A stretch of 64,000 nt of DNA, from positions 85,344,721 to 85,408,720 of the forward strand of contig OX235263.1 in NCBI GenBank assembly GCA_944472135.2, written 5' to 3'. The first letter of the stretch is position 1; each line of letters opens with the position of its first letter. Both the position numbers and the translations under genes were made by a program. Below are positions 55,648 to 64,000 of the stretch, one piece after another. The stretch comes from Trichobilharzia regenti (Eukaryota > Platyhelminthes > Trematoda > Strigeidida > Schistosomatidae). Below the pieces are notes generated by a model. It was not told the origin of the DNA. It worked only from the letters and a program-made list of their open reading frames with translations, and did no database searches.

Positions 55648-55965
55648 TTAATTTGTCTTATCCTTTTGTATTTTTCGTCCTGATGACTGATCACTCCTAC
55701 CACTGCTGCTGCTACTAGCCCCTTGACTAGAAGACCTCCTTGTAACATTGGTGGTGATTGGCGTATTCCAATAGTAGAATAGCTGTCCCACTAGTATGTA
55801 GTTACATACAGTGGCTAAAATACACGATACAACTAACAGTCTGTCTCCAGTCTCTTGAATTGATGTGAATACACGTGCAGTTGAGCCTAGCGCAAACAAA
55901 CACAACGTGATGGCTGACAATTGACCTGTACTACCATTACACCAATTTGTCCAGATTTGTGCAAT
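55648..55965 (-). CDS. MPDU1: MPDU1-like gene, terminal coding exon
   Basis: Minus strand, acceptor TTATAG just before 55965, stop TAA at 55648-55650; 105 codons. It encodes TGQLSAITLCLFALGSTARVFTS within a membrane segment, then IQETGDR, a last hydrophobic helix (SCILATVCNYILVGQLF) and a Ser/Arg/Lys-rich cytosolic tail. GQLSAIT and ARxFTSIQETGD are hallmarks of MPDU1 (SL15), a PQ-loop endoplasmic-reticulum membrane protein needed for use of dolichol-phosphate mannose and glucose in N-glycan, O-mannose and GPI assembly. The polar tail is longer than I would expect for vertebrate MPDU1. Phase 0 joins it to the exon at 60493-60697. Confidence 0.9.
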   Translation of the reverse strand: MAQIWTNWCNGSTGQLSAITLCLFALGSTARVFTSIQETGDRLLVVSCILATVCNYILVGQLFYYWNTPITTNVTRRSSSQGASSSSSGRSDQSSGRKIQKDKTN

Positions 55966-56091
55966 CTATAAAGAAAGCAAAAATAAATAAATAAAATCAC
56001 GACATACAGCTGTGCGCGCATATATACAGAGATGAAGAGACCTACAGAAGTCTAAACAAATTATGTGACTCAGAGAGTAATATGGTGGGTG

Positions 56092-56390
56092 ATGACTTGC
56101 ATTTCATCCTATCTAGAAACTTATCAGGCAGGTGTACCCACATTCCCCAGTGAGTGGTGATGTTTCCACGGAGACTGGAACCCAAGAGAACCATCTCTTG
56201 TGCAAAAGCAGTCAGTTATTATTTGTTTTTGACTCAATTTTGACTTTCCTGTTAGTTGAGTGGACTCACCAAAGTGGTCTAGTGGATAATGCCCTGTCGT
56301 TGGAAACGATGGGCAAGTCCAGATGAAGAGGCCCGGGAAGGACGAAATGCGCATCCTAGATTCCGCTGCTAGTCACCATTTACTAAATTA
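56092..56390. mobile_element. Smα-type element with two outward-facing hammerhead motifs
   Basis: Minus-strand motif at about 56092-56142 (CTGATAA, GGATGAAATGC) and plus-strand motif at 56313-56385 (ATGAAGA, GACGAAATGCGC, TCCTAGATTCC, GCTGCTAGTCACC). Between them lies a tRNA-like GTGGTCTAGTGGATAATGCC (A-box side). The length, about 300 bp, and the layout equal those of 20815-21125. It lies in the MPDU1 last intron region, which spans 55966-60492. Confidence 0.7.
56313..56385 (+). ncRNA. Hammerhead ribozyme motif, core altered
   Basis: Stem I TCCAG pairs with CTAGA only in part. The core is ATGAAGA (expected CTGANGA), GAAA is present, and stem III ATGCGCAT is short and perfect, ending in ATC before CTAGATTCC. 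The same C3-to-A change is seen at 20822-20900. Confidence 0.6.
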
Positions 56391-56399
56391 TATCACTTA

Positions 56400-57700
56400 T
56401 GTGCTAATATTCTGAAATAATAGGGAAGATACTTTTGATGTAGATTAAAAATCTCCATGGTGTGTACCTCTCACTAGTCCGGACACTCGACTTCCAACCA
56501 ACGTACTCTCCACCTACTGAGGTTTGGGCAGCTCGCTATTTGTTACCATGGAGAACAGCGTATATCCGAAGTTAGCAATCTATCTTTCTTCTAAAAACAT
56601 CAGTTACTGTTTTAGCAGATAGCTTCTTGGTGACTACTGCTTTTGGACATTAAACATGATGATCAACACAAGTGAAGATATAAGTATAACTATGGGATTC
56701 TGAAAGGAGTCTAACCAGACCTATATGAATGTAATCGAAAGCTTTTATAACTGGTCTTAACAAAATTTAGTGATTCCACATACTTCAGAGCAATAGTCTA
56801 CCATCTTTAAATAAAAGGAATGGTGGGATGCTTCCACTGACGCTTGAACATTGGACTGTTAGCTTCAATCAACCAAGTTAGCCACTAAACTGTCCTTTTC
56901 GGCATCAGAAACGCGTTCAAAGCTGGTTCTGAATGTCCCCCTGCAAGAATAGTATACGGAACAAGCCTAAAGTTAGTAGGCGAGTTTGTTTCACCCGCTA
57001 ATTTTTCCCGCTTATCGACCAACCACAATAAGAAATTAGACTTGTAAACATGTTGCATTCAGTCAATCTTGGTCGCATCCGACTGCAGTCCACCCATTTT
57101 TTTTCGTTCCCTCATGTTTAAAAGCGTCTTCATTGACGCTTTCATCTACTATGACGCTACACATACACACCATCCATTGGGGAGTGCAATACGATTCATA
57201 GTACAGAATTATAAGACATACAGACAAATTCTACGCTCAAAATTAAAATGGACACAAAGAGTTCATTACTGTAGATCATTTGAAATCAGCATCTATAGAG
57301 GGTAACGCCATAAACATAATACTCAACCGAAAGAATCTGCGTTAGTATCAAGTAAAATCAATACTTTCAGAAACAGAAGATTCAGTGGAGACACAGTAAG
57401 AGAGGCGTTCTGGTCAAACCATCAGATTCTCAGAACATCTAATACACGTTACAGGCCACTGAAAAATGTGCCTCGGTGTTATCTTTTTTGGATAAAACAC
57501 ATTTACACGTGGTTATCTGTACTTTTCTTCCATATCGCACTTTGTAAGATAAATCTGTGTTTTTCAACTCGATGTTCCCTAATTTGTGTGTGCGTGTGTG
57601 TGTGTAATGTGCACATCTACACAGAGTCAACCACCACTTTTGGTAATATTCTCAGGTATCCTGTTTACTCTCCCAGGTACAATGAACACAGGGCAAAAAA
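56400..57700. other. Intronic sequence without recognised content
   Basis: No domain or family match. A short (TG)n tract occurs at 57587-57603. It lies within the MPDU1 intron. Confidence 0.5.
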
Positions 57701-57704
57701 ACGA

Positions 57705-58370
57705 TGACTGTCTGCTTTCAACGTAGAGCTCTGCACAGATGTGCGCAGCAGCACTTCGAGTTGCCACACTCCATATAGCACACAAGGCAAGAGAAGAGAG
57801 TAAAGACAGAGTCAAAAGATAGATAACAGATGGAAATATGAGGCAAAAAGAACAGTAATATGGAAAAACAATAGAGTTTGATTGGATATGACAAATCACA
57901 AAAAGTGAATGCATTTGCGCTGTCAATGAGAGCGATTTTGAGCCACATTACTAGTTGTCTTCAGCCTTCATTGGTTTTTCCCATCTCAAGGACCCCAACT
58001 AGTCAGGAAGTCTACACCTCCCAACGTGACTGGCTGGCTCAAAATAACTGTTGTGGATTTCATTAACTGATGAAGTCATGTTCTGGTTTGACCAACACGT
58101 GCTACCTCCTTTCTAACTTGATCTAATATTGTCCGTCTGTCGAGGAAGGGGGTAGCTAGGTATGCGTAATACATGCCCTAACCATCTCAATCGGTGTAAC
58201 TTCACAACCTCATCGATTGATTTTCTCTCCTTGCCTAGCACTCGACCGATGCATAACCTCAATACTGGACCAAGTACGTGAAATTTACGACTAGCAGCTT
58301 TCGAAACTATGTACATTAACTCTTTTAGAATAAATAGCCAGATGTCGAGATGACCACTTATTACCAAAGC
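57705..58370 (-). pseudogene. RTE-2 3' fragment in MPDU1 intron
   Basis: Minus sense: GKERKSIDEVVKLHRLRWLGHVLR, then the SRLPGWGP-like and DMAQNRxQW-like positions, ending with the conserved untranslated block near 57720 (AGAGCTCTACGTTGAAAGCAG). Internal deletions are present. Confidence 0.75.
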
Positions 58371-58604
58371 GTTTATCCGAAGAGCTCTACTAATGGTCTC
58401 AAGACTTCACTACTGTGTGTATGTGCTACAGTGGTAAATAATTTCACTTAACCTACTGCCTCAAACAAACATCTTTTTAACTTTGTAAAAACCATTTTAA
58501 TCATTATTTCTCCGTACTAATGTCAAATAAGAGCTTCTACATGGTTCAAAGACTTATTTACTTGTGACAAACTGTTGATGACCAAAAAAGTAAACTTTGA
58601 CCAT

Positions 58605-60150
58605 CCATCTGTCTGTCTGTCTGGATTCAACATAGAACTTGGCACCGAAGTGCAGCAGTTCCAGTTGCCACGTTCCAAATAGCACACAAAGGTAGACAAG
58701 AAGATGAGTGGAGAGAATTAATAGAGTTTCACAAGTATAAGAGTGAAACAGAAGGGGTAATGGTAGAAAGGAATATGAAAGATTACAGAGACTGAATACA
58801 TCTGCGCTGGCCATTGACAACGATTTTGAGCCATGTCACCTATTGTCTCCAGCCATTGATTCCTAGAGTCCCAAGGGCCCCAACCCGGAAGTCTGCATCT
58901 CCCTACCTGACGACTCGGTTTAACTGTCAAGGGTTTCATGGATTGATGAGGCCATGTTTTTGTTTGGCCACCACCCACTCTTTTCCAACCTGCAACTATA
59001 TCAGCTAGTAATGCCCGTCGGGGGAGACGATTGTTAGGCATGCGCAGCACGTCACCTAGTCATCTCAATCTATGTAACTTTATAGCCTCGTCGATTGATT
59101 TTCCCTCTTTGCCCAACACTCTACGCCTAACGTCAGCATTAGTTACCTTATTAAACCACCTAAAGTGAGAAAGAGATCGCAGACATCTATGATCGAAAGC
59201 AGTCAACCTTTTCATGTCTTCAACTCGTATTGGCCATGTTTCAGAGCCATAGAGAAGGACGGAGCGGAGTGGAAGACATGAAAAGACTAGCTGTCTTTGA
59301 TCATAGGTGCCTGCGCTCTATTTCCCGTGTAAAGTGGCATAATAAGGTGAGCAGCATTGAAGTTAGGCGTCGAGTTCTAGGTAAACAGGGGAAATCAATC
59401 GACGAAGTCGTGAAGCTACAAAGACTGAGATGGTTAGGACATGTGTTACGTATGCCAAGCCATCGCCTCCCTCGACGAGCAATGTTAGCGGATATAGGGT
59501 CAGGCTGGAAAAAAGCTAGCGGCGGTCAAACAAAAACTTGGCACCAGTCAATGAAATCCACAACAGTTGGTCTAAGCCACGTAGGAAGGTGTAGACTTCC
59601 AGGCTGGGGTCCTCGAGACGGTAAAAATCAATGATTGGAAACAATTGGTGACATGGCTCAAAATCGTTCTCAGTGGCGCAGATGCATCCACTCCTTGTGA
59701 CTTATGATCTCCAATGAAACTGTTTTGTTCTTCGTTATTACTCTTCCTTTGTCTCACACCTCTGCTCACTGTTTCTATTATGCTTTTCTTGTACTTTCTT
59801 CGCTTGCTTCGCGTGCTACACGGAGTGTGGCGATTTGAACTTCCGCACATTTGTGCAAAGTTCTATGTCGAAAACAGACAGACGGAGCGAACAGCTGAGC
59901 AGTACACACGTCCTTTGGTTGATAGCCGGATGTAACGCCTACGCCAGAGATGGTGTAAGCTAGCGAAAGTAGCTCGAGCTTTTTAGATCCGTGCTGAGAT
60001 TTCGTCGCCAATCAGTCCGTTGGTGCTGATACAATTCCCCAAATAGGTGAAGTGGTCAACATGTTCTATCACTTCACTCCCTATCACTAAGCTAGGAGTT
60101 TGACATAGTCCAGTCCTGTAGCAGATGGATTGGAAATAATCTAAGCAGAT
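58605..60150 (-). pseudogene. RTE-2 3' half, minus strand, split by another RTE-2
   Basis: 60150-59890 (minus) encodes HVDHFTYLGNCIST and GLIGDEISARI, and 59257-58605 continues with ETWPIRVEDMKRLTAFDHRCL, EGKSIDE, LPRRALLADIVAGWKR and CRLPGWGPWD, ending in a (CAGA)n tail at 58608-58624. Between them sits the plus-strand copy 59267-59880. Several stops are present. RT motifs A to C are absent. Confidence 0.85.
59267..59880 (+). mobile_element. 5'-truncated RTE-2 insertion with 9-bp target duplication
   Basis: Near-identical to 33296-33900: VEDMKRLAVFDHRCLRSI, HNKVSSIEVRRRVLGKQGK, LRMPSHRLPRRAML, then the 3' block and ACAGACA end. GACGGAGCG at 59258-59266 and 59881-59889 is the target duplication; the duplicated bases are part of the host RTE-2 copy. 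The high similarity to the 30753-33916 element suggests a recent insertion. Confidence 0.9.
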
Positions 60151-60492
60151 TGTTGAGTGAAATCATGCGCCACGCTCTTGAGTGGAACCCAAGTGAGAAA
60201 CAATGAGTTGGCCGTTTTCTTGAGCGTAACATGGAGATCGTGTGAGGTAGAAATGGGCTAATGGGCGATTAAGTAGCCAGGCAAAGAAAAGATTATAGAC
60301 AGAGAGAGAGAACAGAGTGAAATGGTGGTATGATGCAGAAGCCCTAATGATTCACTTGGAATCCACAATATTAATATATAATGGCTATAACACATATAAT
60401 CACTGTACCACAAAGTTTTTGAACAACAAATCATAACATCACTGAATCACACAAATAATAACTTTTCTTCACACCTAACACACTTTACTAAC

Positions 60493-60697
60493 CTTCGATG
60501 ACAACATAATCGGTAGATTGGCTGTTTGAAAAAATACTAAAGTTGACATTGGTAATGTGGGCGACAGTAAGACAGCTAATCCTGCCATGTAAATACATGA
60601 AAAAATGACTGCTTTAAGCCGTGAATGCATCCATGTAATTGCCATAACCGCCAAAAGGAAATTTTGTATGCCCAGAAATATTCCTTCGCCATAAGAG
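60493..60697 (-). CDS. MPDU1: MPDU1-like gene, internal exon
   Basis: Minus strand, acceptor AG at 60698-60699 and donor GTTAGT at 60487-60492; 205 bp. It opens with the third base of a serine codon supplied by the previous exon and ends in phase 0. It encodes SYGEGIFLGIQNFLLAVM (the PQ-loop-side GE-LFL-Q helix of the family), a basic turn HSRLKAV and two hydrophobic helices with LAVLLSPTLPMSTLVFFQ and TANLPIMLSSK. These follow the MPDU1 order SWGE...LLSP...QASNxP. Phase and homology agree with both neighbours. Confidence 0.88.
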
Positions 60698-60959
60698 CTA
60701 AGCGTACAAAAAAACCAAGCGAATAAGTACTATGAATAAATAAGTAATTGAAGAAGCAAAGTAGAAATACCCTATGTTAAATAAAGCGCAGACACAACCT
60801 ATTCACTATTTTTACAAGTTTATACGCGAGACTGTAAACTAAGCCTCTCCACAGCATGATTGAATGATCATGTAGGTCACACATAGGTGGTGGGCTTTTA
60901 CCTTTTTGCTAAGGTACAGCCTCGGTGATTAAGAATAAGCAGACGTCCTTATGGGTGAA

Positions 60960-61320
60960 ACAGTGGGAAAATTCAGAGTCTTCTGAACACCTTAAACACG
61001 TCTTCTAGTGTCCACCACACGATTCGTTCCTTTCAGCTATAAGATGATGCTGTAAGAATGGCGGTCTGCGCTGACTCCCAGTTTAAGGGAAAGTGAGTGA
61101 AGTAGTTGAACATACTGACCACTCCGTTTGTTTGGAAAACTTCATCAGCCCCAATAGACTGACCGCCGACGAAAACTCAGAACGAATACAAAAGACATGT
61201 GTGGCGTTTGCTGACTTACGTCATCTCTAGTGTAGACTTGGCTTCTGGCTGTTGATCAAAGGACGTGTGTACTGAGCAGCAGTTCACTCTGTCCTACTTT
61301 ATGGTTGTTTGGTCACGTAA
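60960..61320 (+). pseudogene. RTE-2 fragment in MPDU1 intron
   Basis: Aligns with 32930-33290 of the complete copy: SLPNTLNTS-like start, then a GLTADENSERIQKTCVAF stretch (compare GLISDEISARIQGARFAF) and SSVRSVLLYGC-like end. Frames are broken. Confidence 0.65.
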
Positions 61321-61504
61321 CACTAATGCTCCTTCTGTTTCAGGTACCCCAGTAAGAAATCATTATCCATGTCATCAACGGCCTGGAAGTAATTATCACT
61401 CACACGCTTCCATAAGCGCATAGAGTTCTTCGGATCATTATCTACTTTCATCAACGTCACTATTAGAAGCAATATTCTTAAGTGTCACGATGGCTTTGTA
61501 ATAG

Positions 61505-61940
61505 ACAAATGTATTTTTTATAGTTGGTTTGCAAGGATTAGTTTTGTTTTTACGAGTTGATCACGGATTGATATCAGTTAGAGAACCACTGAAAGCCAGT
61601 CGGGAGTACTGGAGAGCTGTTTCATCCTAGTTTGGGAATCATCGGCAGCACGCACCCACCACAAGGGTTCGAACCCAAGACCTCCCGGTTACAAGGTAAG
61701 CTCGTATAGCACTCAGCCACTGGGACCCGACTCAATAGCCAGTCCATGAATTCCAACTTCTACGAATTCGTGATTTAGCGAGACCCCAACCACTGTCGTA
61801 GGTGGGACAGGCATTCTCACACGTGACTGTATGGACTTCACTGGTCACGATTTTTCACTAGAACTCCAGGAAACTCCATTCTGCAGCAGGTCACTAGCGA
61901 GCATCAGATTAATTTTCTGTAGTTGGTTTGTAAGGAAAAA
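61505..61940 (-). mobile_element. SINE-4 unit, minus orientation
   Basis: Minus strand: GGGTCCCAGTGGCTGAGTGC head (A box, 61735), B box GGGTTCGAACCC at about 61665-61676, a hammerhead-like remnant (GATGATTCCCAAACTAGGATG, GAAACAGC) at about 61620-61650, and the tail. The most complete tRNA head of this family in the window. Confidence 0.75.
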
Positions 61941-62179
61941 TAATAAGCTAGGTGAACAAATTGTCGAAAGACCGATCATAAATGTAAAGCGAAACTAAGA
62001 AACTATTTTCTCATAAAATAACACTACTGCAATGTTTATTTCATACCCACAGTATAGCTGTAAAGAAGAATATGAAGTAGCACAATGCACACAATGTTAC
62101 GCTAACTCGGTTACTCGAAATAAATCTCTTTTGATGTACCAATCTATAAACCACACTTTATGTACAAGAACCCAGTCGT

Positions 62180-62285
62180 GCAGCCACGCTGCTTCAACGT
62201 GGTTGGATTCGAATCTGGGACCCATTAGCTAAAATCTGCGTGCCTAAGCCAATGAGCTTAGGTGGTTCATAGACTTGTATTATAA
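62180..62285 (-). mobile_element. tRNA-like SINE head
   Basis: Minus strand: TAAGCTCATTGGCTTAGG (A-box-like) and CAGATTCGAATCC (B box), about 40 bp apart. The body is not defined. Confidence 0.5.
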
Positions 62286-62925
62286 TGACAGCATACATCT
62301 TAATCTCCTGCACACAATTAGACATACTAATTTTGTTTGACTGTTCAAATCTCGGTAGGCGAAGAGAAGTTCGACTCTGAATTCGACAGTCGGAAATTAA
62401 TCACTAATACCAACAAAATTACAAATTTACTCTGAATATAGAAAAATAGTTATCCAAGGGGTCAAATTCGAGATTTATAAGTTGCACAGTTCGAGTGGTG
62501 AAATTTCACCACAGTCTCCTTTGGAAACTGAAACTCTACTCAGATCACAATATATGTGACCTGCCTGATACCATAAACGGCGATCAAGAAGGTAAACATT
62601 ATTGCATAATGTTATATGCCACCTACTGACTGATATAAGCAATTGGATATTTATTTATTTAAACGTAAAACAAAAACTTGGTACAATATGGCACCAAGAA
62701 GAAGGATGCGCTACACAATAATAATAAAACAACATAGATCAAAAGTAAAAATATAAGTTGAGAACGGATAAAGAATTTCATCTGGAAGGAAAACAGTCAT
62801 ACTCAACAAGTTCGAACAATATTCGTCAACTACCATCGGGAAGGGAAGAAAGAAGGAAATTGCAACACGTTCGCCATTAAGATTCTTGGCCATATCCGAT
62901 TACGTTTCGAGTCATCGATTCGAGC
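62286..62925. other. Intronic AT-rich sequence
   Basis: No gene or recognisable repeat; lies in the upstream MPDU1 intron. Confidence 0.5.
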
Positions 62926-62929
62926 TATC

Positions 62930-63540
62930 TCACGGACCCCAACCAGGGAGTCGTGACGCAACAACCGATATTAATCTAGCACAGAAATCCTTCATCCCAC
63001 GACGCCACGTCATGGACTGACCACCCGACCGCCTTTTCCATCCCGTCCCAGGGCTAGCGAACAGAGACCTGTACGGAAGCCTCTGGGATGACATTCGTAG
63101 CAGATGCTCAAGCCACCGAAACCGGTATTTCCAGTTTACGACACTTGATGAGTGTTGACGTCCACTGTGTCCAAACATGCGCCTTAGAATTACTCACGGG
63201 ACGGTGCCATCGAATGCAAGCAATCCTGCGGAGACAGCGATGATCGAACGCGCAGGGCTACCACACATCCTCAGCTCGGGGAGGCCAGGTTTCACAGATG
63301 TAGAGCAAAACAGCCCCTACCGAAGCATTGTATACCCAACCTTCGACGTCGTGACGGCGCCAGAGGTGGCTGAAGTTAATGTATGCCACCCTAGCCTTCA
63401 CTATACGGTTGAAAATCTCATCCGTCACCCCTCCGCCAGCACTCACACAACTACCCAGATACACAAACTTATCAACAACTTCAAGCGGTTCACCTGCAAG
63501 AGTGAGTGCAGGTACAGGCTCCTGTCAATATTGTAACAGC
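62930..63540 (-). pseudogene. RTE-like fragment (third lineage, RTE-3) in MPDU1 intron
   Basis: Minus frames: MYLGSCVSAGGGVTDEI, VGAVLLYICETWPPRAEDV, then FGHSGRQHSSS, RFRWLEHLLRMSSQRLPYRS, TGWKRRSGGQSMTW and ASRLPGWGP. It shares the RTE-2 C-terminal plan (YLGS, ETWP, RWLxHxLRM, LPGWGP) but differs clearly in sequence. Two frames are needed. The palm is missing. Confidence 0.8.
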
Positions 63541-63951
63541 ACTTTGCACTTAGACGGCGCAAAGTATATACCATACTTACAGACACTGATAACATTCATA
63601 TCCAACCAGTTGTGCTTCCCAACCAGCTAGATTGAAGTAGTCTGAACGAAAAGAGCGTCGTTTCACTCGCTTCGGGTCAATCAACATCAGTGATGAACCC
63701 GGTTTGACTCAGCTCACAAAAGGTAAATCAATTCAAACCATCTTGATTATGGCTGGTCAGCTAGCGGTTGCAAATGAACGTCACTTTGGTCAGGCCGGTT
63801 GACAAGCACTACTAGTTGATGTGACTGGTACCCAACATCTCGTACCGATCAATCAATACCATTAAGAAATTATCACGAATCTTATAAACTAAATTTTTTA
63901 TTTAGAAAAAACGAAAAGAAAACTATGATTTTTAAAGAAAAAACCACTTAC

Positions 63952-64000
63952 CTGAATGGAAATCCATTAGCCAATGAATATACGCTAACCGATGTGAATG
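63952..64000 (-). CDS. MPDU1: MPDU1-like gene, upstream exon, partial
   Basis: Minus strand, from the window edge to the donor GTAAGT (63946-63951). The frame reads FTSVSVYSLANGFPF plus two bases of a serine codon, and splices to SYGEGIF in the next exon. In MPDU1 the equivalent stretch, YSxxxxFPFSxWGE, follows a membrane helix. The N-terminal half of the protein, with the first PQ loop, lies outside the window. Confidence 0.75.

Noticed and set aside
1..64000. CRISPR arrays, bacterial operons, ribosome-binding sites, rRNA genes, integrated virus
   Set aside because: No repeat-spacer arrays, polycistronic layout, rRNA-like sequence or viral gene set is visible; the content is eukaryotic mobile DNA with one intron-bearing gene.

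Overview
The window looks like a repeat-dense stretch of a trematode genome, most likely a blood fluke (Schistosoma or a close relative). The reasons are: AT-rich sequence; many Penelope-like retroelements (PLEs) with a GIY-YIG endonuclease; two or three lineages of APE-class/RTE-like non-LTR elements; tRNA-headed SINEs; and Smα-type elements whose core matches the schistosome hammerhead ribozyme (CUGANGA ... GAAA ... CUGGAUUC). Genus is inferred from these families; no database was searched.

Only one host gene could be supported. Three minus-strand exons (63952-64000 and beyond, 60493-60697, 55648-55965) splice in frame into the C-terminal half of an MPDU1 (mannose-P-dolichol utilization defect 1) orthologue. 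Its two visible introns are 3.3 and 4.5 kb and filled with mobile elements. Everything else is mobile DNA, its debris, or AT-rich sequence with no recognised content.

Layout. 1-12.1 kb: RTE and PLE debris, solo LTRs of two families (one nested in the other), and a foldback SINE inserted in a PLE. 12.1-15.9 kb: a tRNA-Lys fragment abutting a SINE, a CR1-like remnant, a third solo LTR and another SINE. 18.1-24.7 kb: PLE remnants around a nested palindrome (20.1-21.8 kb) with hammerhead elements at its centre. 25.0-27.4 kb: the best gene of the window apart from MPDU1, an uninterrupted 790-residue PLE protein (reverse transcriptase plus GIY-YIG). 27.8-50.1 kb: a large imperfect inverted duplication; the left arm (28.4-35.5 kb) and right arm (43.8-49.1 kb) carry the same nested LTR and SINE insertions with the same target-site duplications, with an 8 kb spacer of PLE and SINE copies between them. 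50.4-54.8 kb: two PLEs head to head, then an LTR with a primer-binding site. 55.6-64.0 kb: MPDU1 exons with RTE copies, a double-headed hammerhead element and SINEs in the introns.

How the parts relate. PLEs and RTE elements are the autonomous copying machines. The SINEs are their likely parasites: one SINE family shares its 3' end with an RTE. Target-site duplications let several insertions be ordered in time: LTR-A into LTR-B, RTE into RTE, a foldback SINE into a PLE, and LTR-B and SINE insertions before the large inverted duplication.
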